The notes under the pieces: model-generated
Databases searched by the model: none
What the model was told of the DNA's origin: nothing
What the model saw: only the letters and a program-made list of their open reading frames with translations
In this document: positions 22,901-34,600 of the stretch, piece by piece
Position numbering within the stretch: the stretch's first letter is position 1
How the letters are laid out: each line of letters opens with the position of its first letter
Source of the DNA: Drosophila persimilis
Taxonomy: Eukaryota; Arthropoda; Insecta; Diptera; Drosophilidae
Assembly: GCF_003286085.1 (NCBI RefSeq)
Contig: NW_020825313.1
Coordinates: 3,286,001 to 3,350,000 of the forward strand
Length of the DNA: 64,000 bases
Direction of reading: 5' to 3'
Made by a program: the position numbers and the translations under genes

Positions 22901-23400
22901 ATATGGGTCCCCGGCCACAGGGACATCGAGGGAATGACGCCGCCGACGAGCTAGCCAGGCAGGGTACTACGATTCCTCTCCTATCGGAGAGGGAGCAAGT
23001 AGCGATGCCCTTGGCTACGTGCAGGCTCCTAACGCACGAATTGTTCGAGCAAAATGCCAATAGGAGATGGCAGCAAACCGTTTCCTGTAAAGTCTCAAGA
23101 TTGATATGGCCATATCGATCGAAGAAGCGCTCAGCAGTTACTAGAGCCATTACGGGACACTGGCAGATCGGCACTCACGCCTCTAGACTGTCAATCCCTC
23201 ATAACGACTTCTGCAGGAGTTGTCGCGACGAGGAGGAGGAGGAATCGGTCCCCCACTTCTTCTGCCACTGCCCAGCCCTTGGAAATCGTCGTCTTCGTAT
23301 ACTCGGGGCCGCTTTCCTCACGGACATTTCGGACCTATCCGTAATCAAACCAGGGACCTTGTCCAAATACATCCAAGCCACCGGATGGGACTGCCCTTAA
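19953..23400 (+). pseudogene. LOA-B second copy ORF2, broken
   Basis: The domains and motifs match the first copy: endonuclease from CDANAHH, RT with YADD near 21842, RNase H, and the CCHC knuckle. It shares the frameshift of the first copy (near 20863). Private defects are an in-frame loss of 27 bp after the RT catalytic region (near 21931), a one-base loss near 22931 in the RNase H motif that splits the frame, and a 36-bp in-frame loss near 23136 next to a CAGCAG repeat. Confidence 0.9.
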
Positions 23401-23514
23401 CCTGCAGTAGTATGCTCTCACGGTTCGGGCAACGCGAAGGGGCACATGCCCATGCGGCAACACAACGGACCTGTTTATAGGTCCAAGTGAGCTTGGGGGG
23501 CGGGAGGCTCTTAT
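19953..23514 (+). mobile_element. LOA-clade subfamily B, second copy, truncated at both ends
   Basis: The sequence corresponds to about 16217-19840 of the full-length copy, at roughly 99.5% identity by eye (about 15 substitutions plus indels). The 5' end is cut inside the endonuclease, and the 3' end is cut inside the 3' UTR at 23514, where an inverted CR1 starts. No target duplication is visible. A 3' truncation is not typical of target-primed reverse transcription, so a DNA-level rearrangement or duplication is likely. Confidence 0.88.
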
Positions 23515-24827
23515 AACATCCGTCTGTAAGTTACCTTGAAAGCCTTTGATAATGAAAGAGGTAAACTCTAACAAGTTCGTGGTGGTTGATCGCCGCCTTA
23601 TAAATCCATGCTGAGTTGGAGATATAAGTGACTTGCAGAAATGTTGCAAGTGCGGAGTTCAAACATTTTAGGAATAGCGGATAACTTTGCTATACCTCTA
23701 TAATTTTTTGCATCAGACTTGCTACCTTTTTTATGGAGAGGAATTATAAACAGATCGGGGGGAAGCAAGAAGAATCAATGGACAGTGTGAATAGTTTAAG
23801 CAAGTGTCCACATAGAGCCTCGGCGCAGTACCTGAGTACACACCCGGGAACTCCGTCAGGACCCGATTAAAAGACTGGCTCACTAGTCGAAGATCATGAA
23901 GCAGCAATTTTCTATTTAGCAAGGGACTGAAAATGCCGATCGACCTCGGTAAACCGTGTAGGTACGGCTGACCAGAGTAGCTTTCCTGAGAATTGGTAGC
24001 TTGAAAAATTGTGCAAAAAGATCGGCGATTGCCTGATCATTATTTGCCGACGTATTAAGAATTGATAGCGAGGGTGGGTGTGCGGACGTTCTACGCTTAC
24101 TGTTTAAGAAGTGAAAAGTTTCACCGAGCTATTACATAACGAGAGTGAGAAGTAGGAGAACCAACTTCTTGAAATTTTTTATAAAGTCTTTATTTTAAGT
24201 TTCTCAGGCTGAATAACTCTTTGGTATGACCATATCAGTCTCAACCTCACGAAATGCCTTACAACTGTACTGCCAGCCATTACGTTTTGATATGGAATCG
24301 CCCACGAGGCACGTAAACCCAGCGCCTTTTGCGTGCACTACGCTATCGCAGAGCCAGCAGGGGATACTCGGCTGATCATGGCTGATCATACCACAAAATG
24401 TCCATAATACAAAATTTGAACAAAATTAAAATAAAATAATATTTCAAAACAAATGGCTATCAAACCAGTGTGCCAGACAATAGCTAATAGGGGGAGAGGA
24501 GAACAGTTGCAGCAGCAGCTAATAAGAGAGAGAGAGCTACTGAACAGAAAGTTACGAGAGCGAGAGAGAAAGAATAGTTATTGAAGTTGAGGTAAATAAA
24601 ACAACAAAAGCTACAAGACGAGAGCTGTAATGTAATGTAATGCGTAGAACACAAACAACACAAAACGTCAAGCCGACGCCGAAAAATTAGAAGTTAAATA
24701 AATAATGTTTAAATTAAAATCAAAAGGCATGCACTCGCGGAATAGTATAAATTTTCAAATTGTAGGATGGTTAGGAAGTCAAATTAAAGGTTATATATGA
24801 AAACACCGGTTGTTTATGCAAAACGCA
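23515..24827 (-). mobile_element. CR1-clade fragment, inverted, internally deleted (copy 2)
   Basis: On the minus strand the 5' UTR starts near 24827 and reads through ORF1 residues 1 to about 60 (minus frame 24389-24204 with the CWLCDSVVHAKG finger). It then jumps near 24220 to the ORF2 segment equivalent to 11480-12280 of copy 1, ending at 23515. The middle of ORF1 and the endonuclease are deleted. Small indels break the remaining frames. The finger has one cysteine changed to glycine. The 3' end is missing at the junction with LOA-B. Confidence 0.82.
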
Positions 24828-25560
24828 TCTGATCTACGAAAGAGAACGAACGATTATTATCTCACAGTAAATGCTAAAAAAACAAAAGAAACATACCAAG
24901 ACTTAATAATACAAGCTACTAAATTTAAAGACATAATCCAGGTACAATATTTAGTTGAAAAACTCCGAAGAGAGAAGAGTGGTTTAAAAATAGCCAATCG
25001 AAATAAGAGAGGCCAAGTAAATATAGTAGGATATATAGATATATCTATAGATATATAGTAGGAAATATAGCAGCAAATAAATATCTATTCGGAACACTGC
25101 ATGAGGAAATCTGGTAATATATGCCGTTAATAAGGGAATAGATATTGTTAACAAATTAAACGAAGAAAAATAAAGGAATAAACAAATAGAAATTCTGATA
25201 TTCAACTTACAACATTTCAAAGAATATATCGAAGACATAGAAATATGAATGCAATTAATTAGACTCGGCATATTCAATCCGAAATTGTTAAAACAAGATT
25301 ACCTGAAACACATTAGTTCCAAGAAAATACTAAAAATCAAAACTTCTACATGGCTAAAATCAGACACTAACGAAATCTAAATAATTTCCAACATTCCTAG
25401 GGATAGTAAAAATGTCCCTATATATAAAATAGTTCCATATCCGGATGAGCTACACAAATATTATGTTGAAGATGAAGAAGTATACATTAAGGAAACTAAA
25501 CAGAAAATTACTGATGAATTATAAAAGGAATTTTAAAGCAAGTTCCCACGAAATGTCCAT
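24828..25560 (+). pseudogene. Errantivirus env-like remnant (SU/TM junction region)
   Basis: One open stretch reaches 25058. It contains a basic RNKRG site followed by QVNIVG, which resembles the furin-type cleavage site and the start of the transmembrane subunit in insect errantivirus envelopes. Several frameshifts and stops follow, with recognisable envelope-like segments to about 25530. In functional relatives the protein mediates membrane fusion; this remnant is dead. The recognition is by eye from family knowledge and is moderately sure. Confidence 0.6.
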
Positions 25561-26021
25561 ATTCAAAAACTTTCTAAAACTTTCAAATAAACTATATTGA
25601 ACCTAATTACATTTTTTAATATACTAATCACATGGAACCTGCCAAAAATAACATTATAAAAATGTACAATTGCTCAATCCAACTAAACGAATTTACAATA
25701 TCCAATACAATGCTGGACTTTGCACAAATCGTATATGTTAATAACAATATAACTAGAGTAGTGCCACTGTCTTATGCACAGAGAAATAATTATCGAACAT
25801 ACTAAAAATAGTAATCTATTGCAAATAAGTTACATATATTAGGACTACTACGCTATGTAGCCACCAAATTTAAGAAAATCCCGAAGAGAATCACTGTCAA
25901 ATGCATAAACCAGACAAAAGAAGAGAAAAAAGAAGAACCAAACTCAACTATTTTACTTAACACCCCGTCGCTGTACTCGAGGGAAAACGCCTGGGGACAG
26001 GCTAAACACAAATGTTGGGGG

Positions 26022-27262
26022 AGTGACATATCTATAATTTATCCATTTACGTCCAATTCACCCACTCTATCCAAAAGTAACAAGACACCGCCCAGAATCC
26101 ATCAATGATTCTTCCCACACTCCAAGCTAGAGTCATCAAAAATAAACAATAGACCCCATTGATTCATCCACGACAGAATCACGCCATTCTCAAGAGATCG
26201 GTTCCCTAGAATCACGCCACTCATGAGGACCAATCAGAGCTAAGCATAAAACCATGGAGTCTCACATTCCTAATTCCCTCATGTAATGCAATACCGATCG
26301 CCAGCAGCAGACACCTTTCATCAAAGCTGACGCATCCCCAAATAAGAAGATACGAAGATACAGCCGAGGAAAGCGACGCTCGAAACGAGAGTCGAGAGCT
26401 CCAAAAGAAGAGCTCAAGGAAACTAGCCTGTTCGGGCCAGCCGCTGAAGAATAACAGTAACTTTAAGCATTATTATTGTATGAGCAGAGAGTGCCGCCTA
26501 TGTTGTAAAACGTTGACTTTCTGCAGAGGTGCTGCGCTCTCCCGCTAAAGGGGCTCTCTGTCGCCGCCACTTCGGCGATTACTTTGATCTGCTGCCCCCA
26601 CTTCGGCAATCACTTTGATCTAAAGCCGTCGTCTATAGTTTAGTTCTATGCTAACCCCTCTGCGCATTGGTTGCATATCGATCTCGCATAAATTTTATCC
26701 GGCAATAGCAAGCAATCGGCTGCCGCTAAGCCACCAAGATTATACACGAATTATAAAGTTTAACCCAAATTATCTTTTCATTTTGAAACACATAGGTGCC
26801 AAAAAAGCTTGGCATCTCAAACATAGCCAACAGCTTAGTAGATCAGTTCCGTTTGAGACGAAAAAACCAGCGGTTTAGTCAGGGATTTCATCTACATCCT
26901 GTAAAATTAAGCTATTAAGTTCTTTGAAAATAAAATCTTTTTTAAAAAACCCAATTTCGAGCTGCGGATATTTAACTGTATATATTAATTTTAGAAAAAT
27001 ACATCAAATATTCTGACTTTACAAATATGTATAATATGTATACAGTTAAAGTTATCGAGATTGCTCTCGGGATAGGTTTGGGTCTTAATCCCAAAAATCA
27101 GGGATAAATCTACGGAGTTCGGCTGAGAGTCCACATTTATGGGTGTTTCCGGTTGGGAATCGATAAATCATCCATCGCTGTTAAAAGATTACTAGTTTCT
27201 ATACTAGCTGTTGGCTGTAAGTAGCTATTATATAGGCACATAGCCAAGGGGCGGTGTTAGAT
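26022..27262 (+). repeat. Errantivirus-like copy B LTR with extra internal segment
   Basis: 26022-26413 matches 14014-14422 of copy A, and 27168-27262 matches 14423-14477 plus 19898-19948. The 755-bp segment between has no counterpart in copy A. It contains a near-repeat (CACTTCGGCGATTACTTTGATC / CACTTCGGCAATCACTTTGATC split over 26568-26620). It is either a later insertion here or the true LTR middle that was deleted in copy A. Confidence 0.62.
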
Positions 27263-27265
27263 ACA

Positions 27266-27575
27266 CAAATGAGGAATATATATTATAGAGAAACGAGAAA
27301 GGTTCAAAAGCATCGAGACCGTTTTTCAGAAAACACTTAAAAAATGCCTCTAAACTATCACATCAGATTCATTTCAAAGGGATGACCTACCTGTTTGAGG
27401 GCTGTTTGATGTAACATGGAACCAATCGTAAAACCAGGTCCATTGTCAGTAAGAGGGAGGAGAAAGAATATGAATGAGCAAAGGTTCGATATCGATTTGA
27501 GAGGATTTTACATGAGTGAGAAAGAGGATTGAGATCGAAGTTAGTTTACATTATCACCGATAGGGGGAGCCACCA
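27266..27575 (+). repeat. Unidentified interspersed repeat, plus-strand copy
   Basis: This AT-rich, non-coding segment matches the reverse complement of 63700-64000 at roughly 88% by eye. It contains AAAACACTTAAAAAATGCCT and a purine-rich GAGGGAGGAGA run. I do not recognise the family. It could be a piece of an LTR or UTR. Confidence 0.6.
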
Positions 27576-27676
27576 AGTAGTAAGTATATGGGACGTTCAA
27601 ATTTTACACTGGATTACCAAATTCGCAACATTCTGTTGCAGCATGTGCTTCTGCATGTGCAACTTGGCCCCTTCTT

Positions 27677-28089
27677 TCTAGGCCCCTACACTTCACAGTC
27701 TTTATTAATGACTTGCCTTCGGTATTAACATACTCTCGAGTACTCTTGTATGCGGATGATGTTAAACTCTGTGTTCAGTATAAGGACATTTCATTCTCGC
27801 TTGTAATCCGATCTTAATAACTTTCAGTTACGGTGTTGAGCAAACTTGTTACACCTTAATGCCTCGAAATACAAAGTAATGAAATTTCATTGGTTTAGAC
27901 TAGGTGTGAGAATGCCATCTTACTCTACTAGATTGCTATTAGGAAACCTCCCATCCTTAGCTAACCGTAAAAAAATGTTTGGTGTGATTGTCCCTTGTCC
28001 GTTGTTCCTTCTACTTTGTAGATCGAATTATTCCTTGCATGAACCGCTTAGGGTCTTATGCTCGGATTGTAATTCCCTCTATTAAATTA
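27677..28089 (+). mobile_element. CR1-clade RT fragment (copy 4), internally deleted
   Basis: The sequence corresponds to parts of 12480-13350 of CR1 copy 1, including the YADD region (near 27751) and the C-terminal end, with deletions near 27891 (about 340 bp) and 27988 (about 100 bp). It is flanked on the left by about 100 bp that I cannot assign. Confidence 0.82.
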
Positions 28090-28094
28090 CTTAA

Positions 28095-28128
28095 TGGTTA
28101 GGTTAGGTTGACCCGGACGGCCCTCAGC
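28095..28128 (-). repeat. LOA-A 3' tail scrap (34 bp), inverted
   Basis: The reverse complement matches the last 34 bases or so of LOA-A (about 3070-3103): GGTTAGGTTAGGTT followed by GACCCGGACGGCCCTCAGCGG. It is either an extreme 5'-truncated insertion or a rearrangement remnant. Confidence 0.75.
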
Positions 28129-29240
28129 GGAGCTAAGCTGTTTTGAATGCTTCAGGAGGCAAAGGTGTTGCTTATCACAAACTGTTTCACCTAATAGACT
28201 CGACAGCGATGACTGTTAAATGTTTGTAAAAAAAAAAACATTCTTAATACCTACTCTAGTGCTCAAACAGAACAATTTTTCTCGCAGCTGCCAATTACGC
28301 ATTGTTTCCTACTGATTTTTCTTAGCACTAGCTACTAGCTACAACAATTTACGTTATTAGAACAATTTTTAAAATGATACAACAGTGAAACAAAAATAAT
28401 GTAACAAGATTTCGGTGCGCAGATTGCGGACCGAGCTGAGCTGAAAAAGCTCGCTGAAATCAGATAAGCTTAGTTTGATCCATCAAAATGATTGATTGCT
28501 GATTGCTGTTTATTTTTAAGTCCATTGGTTCATTAGTGAAAGAAAATGGACTACGAAACGTTGTCAAGCGATATTGCGGTTAGCCCGGCTATGCGGAAAT
28601 TTTTTTAAAAATTATTACAAATTATTCAAATTGTTGAATTTCCATAAAAACCTGGAAGGTCACATCAGATAAATTGGGAAAAATGTTTTATTATTGACCT
28701 ATTTCATATTTCAACAATAAAAATAATATACTATTTCCCCAAGGAAAGTAAACACTCGAAAGACCACAATGTTTTTCAGTATATAAAAGTAATAAAAATA
28801 CAATACATAACGAAAATGTGGTTGAAATACACGCCTGGCTACTGTACTTGCTGTGATGCATTAATTATTTAATAATATAATAATTACACTGATAACATTT
28901 TGATGACACTTAAGGAGATAGACAAAGGGAGGCAATGGCTTTCAGCGTTTAGCAATCAGATCAGCGGACAATGTACATACCTGCCAGGTGATTCTGTATC
29001 AAACAAGCTATCAGATCAGTTCGGCTTTCAGATCCGAATTTCAGCTAAAGTGTGCGCGAGCCCTTAGGGTTAAACGTTATAATCAGGCAGGATCCGGTGA
29101 TCACTTATTTTTGCGGATTACATTATCAGCCAAAACGATTCGTTTTCGTTGTTATTTGCTCCCGTTTTCAAAAATTTGTGGAATCGATATGTTTCAGTTT
29201 CTCATCGGATCTGGCAAACAAATACAGCTATATAACGAGG
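28129..29240. other. Unassigned AT-rich sequence
   Basis: I see no coding homology, RNA gene or recognisable repeat here. The sequence is AT-rich with short A-tracts (28229, 28600). The open frames near 28988-29383 show no recognisable domain and are judged chance. Confidence 0.5.
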
Positions 29241-29488
29241 GGGAACGTTGTGAGTTGCTGCGGACAACGCAACTCTACATTTATACCCGATACTTAGTCA
29301 GTATGGCTCTCCTCCGGCAGACGCCGCTAATATTAAGCGACACGACAAAGAGTGCGTGCGAGAGAGACAGAAAATCAGTCTGAGCGTGACGTCGGGCGCT
29401 GATCTGATCCCAATTCAGCAACCTGATAGATATGATCATTATCTATGATTCTGCGTTTTTAGTTTTCTCGTATCCTTAATATTATGGA
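29241..29488 (+). repeat. DINE-1/INE-1-like repeat, left part
   Basis: It starts with GGAACGTTGTGAGTTGCTGC, like the copy at 36425, and runs to ATGGA at 29488, where BEL copy 2 is inserted. The match resumes at 35671. The AT-rich, non-coding sequence and short GA-rich blocks fit the Helentron-related DINE-1 type, but the exact family name is an inference. Confidence 0.6.
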
Positions 29489-29848
29489 TGTTCGGAGCAG
29501 AACCCAGCCGATTAGCTGCTTACCAAATAGCACCTAATTCTTGGCCCTCAGCCGCTTATTTTGTTTGTTACTTATGTCTATGTCACTCATTTGTTTGTTA
29601 AAGCTTTGCGCTTGCTTGCCCTGCTAAACGCTCTCTGCCAGCTCGCTCTTCGCTATCTCCGCTTTGCGTCTGCCTACCGACGTCGGCCGAGCGAAGCTGC
29701 GCTTAGCGATCGGAGCGGGCAGGCAAGCCACACTTGCAATTTGGATGTCACGCATTAAAGAACATATCGCAATTTTATTTCTGCGCCGAGTTTTATTTAA
29801 TTGGAATAATTCGTCGGCCGATTGGGGATAAAAAACATTATCTCCACA
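29489..29848 (+). repeat. BEL copy 2, 5' LTR
   Basis: It starts TGTTCGGAGC and ends CTCCACA, 360 bp. Directly after it lies the candidate primer-binding site TTTGGTGACCCCGACGTG (29853-29870), the same as in copy 1. Confidence 0.95.
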
Positions 29849-30123
29849 TGAAATTTGGTGACCCCGACGTGATCTCTGAGTTGCAGTGTCAATTAATTAT
29901 CATTCGCGATCGACATTCGTTAGCCCTAGCAAATTTTCGGCGGTTAAGCACAATTCGGTGCTAAAACATAATTACATACACCTACATACACGCATTGCTG
30001 GCTATTAATTTCTCTGTCGCGACAAAGGCATTAGCTGTAATCCCTTTGCTTTCGGTTCCCGCGTTTATACGTATACAGGGTGTTTTTTTCGGTCGTGCTG
30101 AGTGACTCTTTTAAAACCTCAAC

Positions 30124-31375
30124 ATGGCAGCACCTGAGCCTACCAATGTCGCGAACGCAGCAATGCCGAGTGATATAGATTTCTACAAGCACAAGGCCGA
30201 GTCCGTCGCGCGCCAACTAAAGGCCATGGATCGCTTTCTCACCAAGGAAGAGCTTGCCGAGTTAGATGAGGCAGAACTTCAAGCTCGCTTAGAGCAAATC
30301 GAGCGAATGAATGCGGATTTCGATGCCGCTCAAACGAGCCTTGAAAGGGTGGATTTCCTGCAGTTAGCCCATGATGCCCGGCTGGACTTTTCGAATGTTT
30401 ATGTCAAGGTTAGGTCCAGGCTGTCGCGGGAGTTGATGGCTACTCGCACGGTAAATATTGCCAATTCAACGGCTCGGCATACTCTCGAGGGGAATTCGTC
30501 GTTGTTCGCCTATAATAGTATAGGCCGTTCTCGAATGCCCGAGTTGCAGCTTCCGCGATTCGGTGGGAACTACATGGATTGGCCAGAATTCCACTCGATG
30601 TTCTCGACAATGGTGCACAAAGACCATCGTATACCAATCATCGAAAAATTCCAATATCTTCGTGGATGTCTAGATGGTGCTGCGCTGGATACGATTCGTT
30701 CCTTGGAGCTTTCTGAGGAGAATTACGACTAATGTTGCGATTCGATAATAAACTGTTACATTTTCAGGCACACGTCAAGGCTATTTTCGGGCTGCAAGGG
30801 GTGGAGAAGGGCTCGGCTATCGGCTTGCGCGCGCTCAGCGACAAAATCAATTCGCACTTGCGTGCACTTCAGACATTGGCGACCCCACAGGAGATTTCCG
30901 ATGGCTTGCTGATCTTCATCATAGGCACGAAAGTGGACCACAAGACCAAGTAGAAATGGGAAGAGAACTTGCCGACGTCAGGATTGCCTCGGTGGTCAAG
31001 CATGGCCTCATTCTTGGAAGCAAGATGTCGGATGCTGGAAAATTTGGGATCGGCTATGGTAACAATTCCTAGCCAGCAGGTGGGAGAAAGTAAACCTAGT
31101 ACCCTAATCACCTCCATTAACGATCATAATAGCTCAACATGCAAGTATTGCAAATCCTCCGATCACTACATATCCCGATGCCAGGCATTTCTAGATCTCC
31201 CTGTTTTTTCTCGATACAAGGAGGTGAAGAAGCGCCATTTATAGCTAAGCTGCCTCAACAAAGGCCATTCATTCGCCCTGCAAGTCAGGGGCATGTAGAA
31301 ATTGCCAAGCTAAGCATCACACACTGCTCCACATGCATTCGGACGCTGACGGTGAGATGCCGTCGCCGAGCACGG
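30124..31375 (+). pseudogene. BEL copy 2 gag, broken
   Basis: From ATG 30124 a 202-residue frame runs to 30732. It has an acidic coiled-coil-like segment (about residues 30-65, KEELAELDEAELQARLEQI) and a DUF1759-like region (LQLPRFGGNYMDWPEF near 30545). It stops after ENYD. Homology resumes in another frame at 30732-30953, ending at a TAG shared with copy 1, then 30969-31244 with knuckle residues CKYCKSSDH. A private TAG near 31241 hits the second knuckle. The shared breaks suggest that this lineage moved with a defective gag. Confidence 0.82.
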
Positions 31376-31674
31376 AACCGACCCAGCATGATCCTGCAAG
31401 TGCCCTAGTAGCAAGCAAATATACTAGCCCTCCCTTCTTGAGTCAGAGACTTATATGTCAGGGGCCGTTTTGGATCGCTTATTCCATGTCGTGCCATTTT
31501 AGATTCCGCTTCTCAGGTTAACTTTATAACATCGAGACTTGCCAATCAGCTGCAGATCCTCACCCGTCTCACGTTCAAATCGCCGGTATTGGAGAGTCAA
31601 TTCTACCATCCAGCAAGGCTGTAGACATCGTCCTGCAATCTCAAGACAAAAGCTATCACGGTTTCCTCTCTGCA

Positions 31675-34600
31675 ATGATCACTGCCTCAATCACAGGAAT
31701 GCAGCCTAACTTCGGCCTAGACGCAAAGGATTGGCCAATGCCAAATAATCTAAAACTGGCTGATCCTAATTTCGCCAAGCCCCAGCGTGTCGATCTGTTG
31801 ATAGGTGCTGGTTTGTTCTTCGAATTAATGTGCGTTGGACAGATTCGACTGTCAGACCAATTGCCAACATTGCAGAAGACAAAACTTGGCTGGATTGTGT
31901 CAGGAAGTATTAAAAACTCTGAGAAAGCCCGTGCGGCGCTAGCAGCCGTTGAAGATTCCCCTGTCATCTCCGCTTGCGAGACTAATTTGTGCGATATTGT
32001 AAGGCGTTTTTGGGAAGTCGATGGAGATTATTCGCCCTCATCAATTTCGGAGGAAGATGTTCATTGCGAACAGCATTTCGTCACAAACTGCATTCGCCTA
32101 GATTCCGGAGCTTACTCCGTGCGTTTGCCAACCAAATTCAGTCTAGAGGAATTAGGAGAATCGTATCAGCAGGCGCTACGTAGACTTCTCAATTTGGAGA
32201 GGAAGCTAGCAAAAAATGCACAGCTTAAGGCAAAATATATGGAGTTTCTCCAGGAGTATCGTGATTTAGGACACATGACGCCAGCTTCGCGGCAGTCAGA
32301 CCTCCCGCAGTACTTCTTGCCTCACCATTGCGTCCACAAGCAGGATAGTACAACCACCAAATTACGCGTAGTGTTCGATGGATCTGCCAAAACAGCGTCT
32401 GGAGTATCACTGAATGATGCGCTAATGGCTGGACCCACCATCCAACCTAAAATTCTGATAACTCTGCTTCGTTTCCGGTTTTTTAAAGTCGCCTTGTGTG
32501 GCGATATCTGCAAAATGTACCGCTGTGTACGCGTTTCCCATCCCGATACGCACGTGCAGTGCATCCTATGGCGCAATGACCCGAAGGAGGAGATTCAGGT
32601 GTTCAAGTTGGAGACTGTTACTTACGGAACCAAACCTTCCGCTTTCTTAGTAATTCGTGCTATGCATCAATCGGCAAATGATGAAGAATTGCGTTTTCCG
32701 CTTGGCGCTGATGCTGTTCGAAGAGATTTTTATGTCGATGATCTCATATCTGGAGGGGACAGCATTGATTCTGTCATCAAGATTCGTCAGCATGTAGAGG
32801 AGCTACTTTCGAAAGGATGTTTTCCCATACGTAAATGGTGTTCCAATGAACCCGATGCTTTGGAAGGCGTATCGGAGGCGGATCGCGAAAAGTTCCTTAC
32901 CTTTCATGACGGAACTGAAGTAACCAAGGCGCTTGGTCTAGTTTGGGATCCCACCACGGACAATCTTCTGTTTAGCTTCGCTCACGTCGGAACCGCTGCA
33001 GGCCCAATATCGAAGCGTTCGGTCCTGTCTACACTAGCTAGGTTCTACGATCCTCTAGGGCTCATCTCTCCCATAATCACAAAAGCTAAAATATTTATGC
33101 AGTCGCTATGGAACGAAAGCTTAAAGTTGAATTGGGACGAAAGCCTGCCCCAGGATCTACATACGACTTGGATTGAGCTGACTTCGCAGTTGTCGATGGT
33201 TGAAAACTTTAAGTTTCCACGTTACGTGCTTCGGCAGCAAGCCAAATTAGAAATGCACGTGTTTTGTGATGCGAGCCAAGCAGCATATGGCGCCTGTGTA
33301 TACATGCGTTCGGAAGCTCTTGGCATTGGGCAAAGTCATCTCTTATGCTCTAAATCCAGAGTCGCGCCCTTGAAAAGTATGACTATCCCCAAGCATGAGC
33401 TATCCGCTGCCCTCGTATTAGCCGAACTAGTGTCCACCATAGTTAAGGGATTATCAGCTCCATGCGAAATACATTGCTGGTCGGATTCGTCCATAGCCCT
33501 TGCCTGGATTCGAGAATCACCATTGAATTTTAATATATTTGTTTCTAATCGAGTTCAGCGGATTCAGGAGCTCACCGCTGGAATGACTTGGCATCTCGTG
33601 CCCACAAAGTTGAATCCTGCCGACATCATATCACGGGGATCCACGCCCGCTGAACTAATGGATAGCAGCCTTTGTATCTCTGGACCACCATTCTTACGTC
33701 TTGAGAGCTCAGAGTGGCCTGCAGGCTTGCAATTGCCGACCGATGTACCAGAACGTCGTCATGCAGCATTGGTTGTTTCAAACGAAAGGGATGTATCGTA
33801 CGATTGCAAATTTCAAAACTCATTCGGATCCATGCAGCGCGTCTTTGCTTACATATATCGATTCTACATTCTCAAGGACAAAGGCATAGCGCGGTCAAAG
33901 GGTCAACTTACCGTAATCGACATCAAAAATGGTACGCATTTGCTCATAAGGGCAATACAGCAGCAACAATTTTCGGAAGAGATAAGGGCCCTCGCCAGCA
34001 AACAGGCCCTACCGCCAAAAAGCACGATGGCCTCACTGAATCCATTTCTGGATAGCTTTGGATTGCTGCGGGTTGGAGGCTGCCTCCAAAATGCCGAATT
34101 TGACTACGACGCGAAGCACCCTCTTCCTAAGGGACATCCTGTGACTGTCTCTATTATTATCTTCTTTCACGAAAGGTTTCTCCACGCAGGAGCTCAAGGA
34201 TTGCTCGGACTGCTTCGGCAAAAATTCTGGCCTATTGGTGGACGCAAATATGTTGCGGGAATCATTCGCAAATGTGTTAGATGTTTTCGTTTGAAGCCAG
34301 TGCTGAGGGAACATATCATGGGAAACTTGCCTGCGGATCGCGTAAGGACTAATCCAGCATTCCACACAACGGGCGTTGATTTTTGCGGACCCTTTTATCA
34401 CAAGTCGGAAGTCAGAAGCAGGCCTCCTATCAAATGTTACATCGCTGTTTTCGTATGCTTTAGCAACAAAGCAACTCATTTAGAAGTCGTTCGGGATCTA
34501 TCTACAGAATCCTTTCTGGCAGCATTAAGGCGTTTTATAAGCCTACTTCCCAAACCTCGAATCATTTGGTCAGACAACGCAACAAATTTTGTAGGAGCAA

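Larger units (their letters stand above)
24828..27265 (+). mobile_element. Errantivirus-like (Ty3/gypsy) copy B: env remnant and LTR
   Basis: Decayed env sequence (24828 to about 26010) leads to a polypurine run and an LTR starting AGTGACATAT at 26022. Relative to copy A the LTR carries about 755 extra bases (26414-27167), then resumes with GATAAATCATCCATC and ends near 27262. The gag and pol regions are not present here; the left part is replaced by the inverted CR1. This copy lacks the BEL, CR1 and LOA insertions of copy A and so records their empty sites at about 25598, 25684 and 27201. Confidence 0.72.

Noticed and set aside
23335..23649. Minus-strand frame joining LOA-B tail and CR1 RT
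   Set aside because: It reads CR1 RT residues and then antisense LOA-B sequence across the breakpoint. The fusion is short, lacks a functional domain and is a by-product of the rearrangement.
28095..28110. GGTTAGGTTAGGTT as a telomere-repeat remnant
   Set aside because: Its flank GACCCGGACGGCCCTCAGCGG matches the LOA-A 3' UTR, so it is an inverted LOA tail, not a telomere.
28988..29383. Open frame of 131 residues in otherwise unassigned DNA
   Set aside because: It shows no recognisable domain, has an ordinary composition, and overlaps a DINE-1-like repeat at its 3' end. It is best explained as chance.
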